From Streptomyces sp. ISL-87 (GTDB lineage: Bacteria; Actinomycetota; Actinomycetes; Streptomycetales; Streptomycetaceae): a DNA stretch of 43,360 bases. The DNA lies in assembly GCF_018614095.1 (NCBI RefSeq), contig NZ_JAGGOY010000019.1, forward strand, positions 1 through 43,360. The letters are read 5' to 3'. The position numbers were made by a program, and so were the translations under genes. This document shows, one piece after another, positions 40,174-43,360 of this stretch; the stretch's first letter is position 1, and each line of letters opens with the position of its first letter. The notes beneath the pieces are model-generated. The model was given only the letters and a program-made list of their open reading frames with translations. It had not been told where the DNA came from and searched no databases.

Positions 40174-41591
40174 CGCTGCTCGCCCCCGCGGGTGGCCGCA
40201 CAGAGATAGCGCAGCGCCTTGAGCCCGGGGAGAAAGAAGTAGGCGCCACCTTGTACGGATACGAACTGTGGCAGATCGGCATGGCGGGTGCGTACGGGCC
40301 GAGCCTGTTCGGTGAACGTCGCGCGGCTCAGGCGTGGCGCCACGAGCGGGTCGGGGGAGTCGTAGAGCCCGTTGAAGTTCGGATTGTTCAGCCAGGTGTG
40401 CTGGATGAATTCGAACTGACGCGAGATGTTCGCGTTGAGGCAGAGGAAATGCAGCCCGGATCCGCTCCCCGCCCCCGGCCCACCGGGCCCGTAGGCGCGG
40501 CCGCGACGGAGGATCCGGTGGCGTCTGCCGATCGCGAGCGACTCGGCGGACCCCGGCTCGGGGTCCAGCGAGTCGCGCGGGTTGGCCCGGCGGATATGGG
40601 CTCCGAGCGGGCAGCTCAAGCCGTTCGGGTCCGTGGCGAAATAGCCGAAGTCGTTGTCCGTGGCGAGGCCAGGGTCGTCCTGCCGGGGTGCATGGACCAG
40701 CGGAGCGCCGCTCGGCCAGCGTCCCACCATGCGTGCCGCGAGCGCGTCGCGCGCGGCGGGATCGTCGGTGCCGTCAGGGCGTCGCGTCGCGTCGTCGAGG
40801 TAACCCCGGAACCCGTCGACGTCCTGATGGAGCTGCCGGAACACCAGATAGCTGCCGTTGCGCCCGAGGTCCGCGCCGGTGCCACCGGGCCCGCGGGGGA
40901 GCAGGCCCGCGGAGTCGTACGGGGGCGGCAGCAACGGCCGGTCTGTCAGCAGACCGTACTCGTTGGGGTAGCCGAGCACGAACTCGCCGGCCTTGACCAC
41001 ATCACGGGCGTCCGCGCCGTTCGTACGGGCGGCCTCGGCCTTGGGCAGCCCCTCGATGAGCGGCTGGGAGATGCCGTCCCGGAAGCCGAAGGGTTCGCGC
41101 TCGGCCAGCGCGGCCGTGCCCAGCCGGGCGGCCTCGACGAGAGCGCCCGTTGCGAGGACGTCCCGGCGTACCTCCGCTTCGAGCCGGTCGAGCGTCTGCT
41201 CGTCACGGGCGTACAACAGGGCGAGGACATGCACGGGCGGGGTGGCCGGGCCGCCCCATCGCCAGTGCCGGGGCGCGTTCTCCCCCACATCGCCGAGGAA
41301 GCGGCTGCGGTGGGGATCGGTCATTCCCGAGACGAATTCCTCGGAGAAGCCGTCGAGACCCGGTGATTCCAGCCCCAGCAGCCTCATGCCGTCCGAGGTG
41401 ACGGCGACGTTCACCGCGGTGTCCGAGGGCTCCGGGCGGCCGCTCGTCACCCGGAGCGCCAGCTGTCCGAGAGCGGGGCGGGCGCTCGCCGGGTCGGCGA
41501 TCGTGAGCATCAGGAAGCAGGCCGCCTTCAAGGCGCTGTAGCCACGGGGAACGAGGCCCTGGATGTCGTCGAGTTCCAAAGTCGCCACCAT
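40170..41591 (-). CDS. DyP-type peroxidase
   Basis: A 473-residue protein from ATG 41591 with ggagg ahead (GTG 41594 is an alternative start). The defining GxxDG motif is GFRDG (169-173), containing the distal Asp172; CPLGAHIRRANPRD carries the proximal haem ligand His332; FLCLNANISRQFEFIQHTWL is the conserved distal-side segment near the C-terminus. There is no twin-arginine signal, so this cytoplasmic protein resembles the long DyP types found with other oxidative enzymes rather than the secreted EfeB form. Such enzymes oxidise diverse substrates with peroxides. It is flanked by the unknown 422-residue protein (16 bp gap) and the catalase-like gene (4-nt overlap). Confidence 0.92.
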   Translation of the reverse strand: MVATLELDDIQGLVPRGYSALKAACFLMLTIADPASARPALGQLALRVTSGRPEPSDTAVNVAVTSDGMRLLGLESPGLDGFSEEFVSGMTDPHRSRFLGDVGENAPRHWRWGGPATPPVHVLALLYARDEQTLDRLEAEVRRDVLATGALVEAARLGTAALAEREPFGFRDGISQPLIEGLPKAEAARTNGADARDVVKAGEFVLGYPNEYGLLTDRPLLPPPYDSAGLLPRGPGGTGADLGRNGSYLVFRQLHQDVDGFRGYLDDATRRPDGTDDPAARDALAARMVGRWPSGAPLVHAPRQDDPGLATDNDFGYFATDPNGLSCPLGAHIRRANPRDSLDPEPGSAESLAIGRRHRILRRGRAYGPGGPGAGSGSGLHFLCLNANISRQFEFIQHTWLNNPNFNGLYDSPDPLVAPRLSRATFTEQARPVRTRHADLPQFVSVQGGAYFFLPGLKALRYLCAATRGGEQR

Positions 41592-41607
41592 CACGTCACC
41601 CCCTCCT

Positions 41608-42876
41608 TCAGAGCAGGGCGAGCCAGGCCTCGGTCTCGGCCGGGCTGAGGTTCGCGAACAGGCCCGCGCGGATGCGGGCGTTGGTGTCCAGGTTGTGCGT
41701 GGTCAGGGTGTCGTACGCGGAGTACCAGACCTGAGTCGGCAACTGGTGGGAGCGCAGATAGTGCTTGAAGGCCAGTTCGTCCTTGGCGCCGCCGAACACG
41801 AGCCACCGCGTGCGCGGATAGCCCGAACCGTTGCCGAAGACGGCGTTGAGGCCCCAGGCGAGCTTGTCGATGAAGTCGTCCATATAGCTTTCCAGGCTGC
41901 CGTCGTAGTTGCTCGCGAAGATCACCCGCCGTTTGTCGTCGATGAACAGCCAACGGGCGAAGTGGATGGTCTTGACCCCGGCGAGATTTCCCCGCTTGAA
42001 GAAGTGGCGCACCCCGTAGTCCACGACGAACAGAATCGCGGTGAGCGTGGCCTGCCGGAACCGGCCCCGCTTGACCTGGCCCACGGCGGTGAAGGGGTTC
42101 TGTGCGACGAAGTCCTCGTAGGCGGCGAGCTCGCGCATATGGTCGCGGTCCGGACGCGCCCGGCTGGGCACATCACGCAGTTCTTGCAGCCTCAGCAGCA
42201 CCGCCCAGACAGGCAGGGCGAACGCGAAGAGCGGCAGCAGCACCAGCGCGACCACCGGGACGCAGATGAGATGGGCTGTTTGCCGGACCCGCCACCACAG
42301 AGCGGGCGGCGCGGGCCGCGAACGCGCCCAGGCCAGGTCCTCGCGGTCGGTGACGAACTTCTGGATGGCGGCACGCACCCGCGGGGGACTCATACCCGAC
42401 AGGGCCGTACCGCGCTGGTCGAGGAACTCCTCGATCGCCTCCCGCAGCCGGGCCTCCCGCAGGATCTGCTGCCGTCCCCTGCCGACGGTGTTGACGTAGA
42501 AGGCCGCGCAGGAAACACAATGGGACCGCAGCCAAGCGACGCGCGCGCCGTCCGGGACATTGCCCACCGGATAGCCCTCGCAGTGTCCGAACACCCTCTC
42601 AAGCCCGTCGGCTCTCCGGGCGAGGTCGGCGAGGTGTGTGTGCAGCGGTGCGTCCACCTCGCTCATATAGACGACGCAGGCCGGCATCGATGTGCCCGCA
42701 CTGTCGGGCCCCTGGGGAACCAGGACCAGCCGCGCGAAATGGATCCCCTCCACCTCGGTGAACCGGAAGACCTCGTCGGCTCCCTCCCGGTTGGCCTCGT
42801 TCAGCGCCTTCCGCACGTCGGCGACCCGGGCAGTGGGCACAGTGGCCCGGATGGTGACGGCCAGCTGATGCGGCAT
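41608..42876 (-). CDS. Unknown membrane-associated protein of the peroxidase cluster
   Basis: A 422-residue protein. ATG 42876 is chosen because ggagg lies eight bases upstream; the frame is open to 42978. Residues ~1-110 form a ferredoxin-like region (PHQLAVTIRATVPTARVADV, FRFTEVEGIHFARLVLVPQG) with acidic loops. A segment with two cysteines follows (LRSHCVSCAAFYVNTVGRGR). Around residues 195-225 there is a hydrophobic hairpin (LICVPVVALVLLPLFAFALP, VWAVLLRLQEL). The C-terminal half has HFARWLFIDDKRRVIFASNY, DGSLESYMDDFIDKL and QVWYSAYDTLTTHNLDTNAR. I recognise the gene order (beside DyP and lipid-oxidising haem proteins) but no function. It may handle a lipid or haem-linked substrate at the membrane. 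Confidence 0.75.
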   Translation of the reverse strand: MPHQLAVTIRATVPTARVADVRKALNEANREGADEVFRFTEVEGIHFARLVLVPQGPDSAGTSMPACVVYMSEVDAPLHTHLADLARRADGLERVFGHCEGYPVGNVPDGARVAWLRSHCVSCAAFYVNTVGRGRQQILREARLREAIEEFLDQRGTALSGMSPPRVRAAIQKFVTDREDLAWARSRPAPPALWWRVRQTAHLICVPVVALVLLPLFAFALPVWAVLLRLQELRDVPSRARPDRDHMRELAAYEDFVAQNPFTAVGQVKRGRFRQATLTAILFVVDYGVRHFFKRGNLAGVKTIHFARWLFIDDKRRVIFASNYDGSLESYMDDFIDKLAWGLNAVFGNGSGYPRTRWLVFGGAKDELAFKHYLRSHQLPTQVWYSAYDTLTTHNLDTNARIRAGLFANLSPAETEAWLALL

Positions 42877-42920
42877 ACCCAGCACCTCCAACCTTGCCTC
42901 GCGGCTGACGGACCGTCGCC

Positions 42921-43360
42921 TCAGGCGTGCGGGGCGGTGAAGCTCAGAGAGAAATTGAGGACCCGCCGCCGCCCCCAATAGACGATGCCGAGGTAGAAAC
43001 CAGGGCCGATCTCGCGGATCTCATCCCGGATCCGGTGCGCGAGAAGCGAGGTGCGGGAGTAGTCCAGGACGATGCATTCACCGCCGTCGAGCCGGCTCTC
43101 GTCGCGATAGACCTTCGCCCGTATCGCGCGCACACCGAACGGTGTGACCCTGTTGCGCAGCCCACCACCATCGCGGTCGAAGACCTTGCCCTGCCACGCG
43201 AGCCGCCGCGCGAGCCCGGCCGCCACCTTCGACACCTTCGCGCCACGCGCCAGGAGAACCGTGCCCACCCCCGTACCTTGCGGTATGTCCCCAGCGGAAC
43301 TGGCCCGGAACAGCCGGTCGAGCTCTGGCCGCGACATGGTCAGCAGCTCATCGACATCCG
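42921..43360 (-). CDS. Unknown cluster protein, 5' end outside the window
   Basis: The first ATG in the window is at 43337 (SRPELDRLFRASSAGDIPQG), but the frame stays open upstream to the window edge (DVDELLT directly before it), so the gene probably starts beyond 43360. It reads TGVGTVLLARGAKVSKVAAG, WQGKVFDRDGGGLRNRVTPF, AIRAKVYRDESRLDGGECIV and IGPGFYLGIVYWGRRRVLNF: a beta-barrel-like pattern resembling lipocalin- or nitrobindin-like actinobacterial proteins, without a definite family. Its stop lies 44 bp before the 422-residue gene on the same strand, so it is likely in the same operon. A role in binding a hydrophobic substrate is speculative. Confidence 0.7.
   Translation of the reverse strand, partial: DVDELLTMSRPELDRLFRASSAGDIPQGTGVGTVLLARGAKVSKVAAGLARRLAWQGKVFDRDGGGLRNRVTPFGVRAIRAKVYRDESRLDGGECIVLDYSRTSLLAHRIRDEIREIGPGFYLGIVYWGRRRVLNFSLSFTAPHA

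Noticed and set aside
41622..43000. Long plus-strand open frames across the haem cluster
   Set aside because: They are shadows of high-GC minus-strand genes: Arg/Gly/Val-rich translations without motifs, while the minus frames carry complete catalytic signatures.

Overview
The window looks like actinobacterial, most probably Streptomyces, chromosomal or linear-replicon accessory DNA. It has very high GC with strong GC bias at third codon positions, frequent GTG and TTG starts behind AG-rich ribosome binding sites, and typical Streptomyces families: PucR-type and TetR regulators, DUF4232 lipoproteins, an Esx-like secretion locus and YD/Rhs repeats. Gene order is broken by many insertion sequences and gene fragments, as expected for a chromosome arm or other recombination-prone region. 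Base 1 is the outer end of an IS terminal repeat, so the window may start at a contig edge.

Layout. 1-1107: complete IS5-type element. 1.1-5.4 kb: leucine-rich-repeat-variant protein, a 5'-truncated matrixin-like metalloprotease coupled to a small anchored protein, and a frameshifted zinc-ribbon (DUF4379-like) pseudogene. 5.4-9.8 kb: SAM methyltransferase, then an IS5/IS427-type IS whose transposase is split by a group II intron; removing bases 7058-9474 restores the reading frame. 9.8-16.6 kb: conserved small protein (frameshifted), ClC-type channel, Nudix hydrolase with a hexanucleotide-repeat N-terminus, family 2 glycosyltransferase, DUF4232 lipoprotein (frameshifted). 16.7-20.5 kb: secreted serine hydrolase, then an alpha/beta hydrolase divergent from a PucR-type regulator, and a DNA ligase fragment. 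20.5-29.2 kb: toxin-related islands: a decayed Rhs locus with a candidate immunity gene, a two-gene unit with an unknown beta-rich protein, an aerolysin-like pore-former candidate paired with a beta-propeller protein, and an Esx-like/amidase effector locus with an internal deletion. 29.4-31.4 kb: an ISAs1-family element (perfect 10-bp target duplication) inside a chimera of ISL3 and IS5 remnants. 31.4-36.6 kb: TetR plus esterase, a GNAT/NTF2-like fusion, a broken RelE-like toxin, a second methyltransferase, an IS630 fragment.

36.6-43.4 kb is a coherent leftward cluster: an unknown protein running off the window, a 422-residue membrane-associated unknown, a DyP-type peroxidase, a catalase-like haem protein, a small membrane protein, and a fatty acid alpha-dioxygenase/cyclooxygenase-like haem peroxidase with its distal His, catalytic Tyr and proximal His. 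Tight spacing (including a 4-nt start/stop overlap) suggests co-transcription. The best reading is a bacterial oxylipin or lipid-peroxide pathway combining three unrelated haem folds; this is the strongest candidate here for an undescribed system. The pore-former/propeller pair and the Esx effector locus are second.

Several genes are broken by single-base indels, some in short G or C runs. Whether these are real decay or sequence errors cannot be decided from this window.
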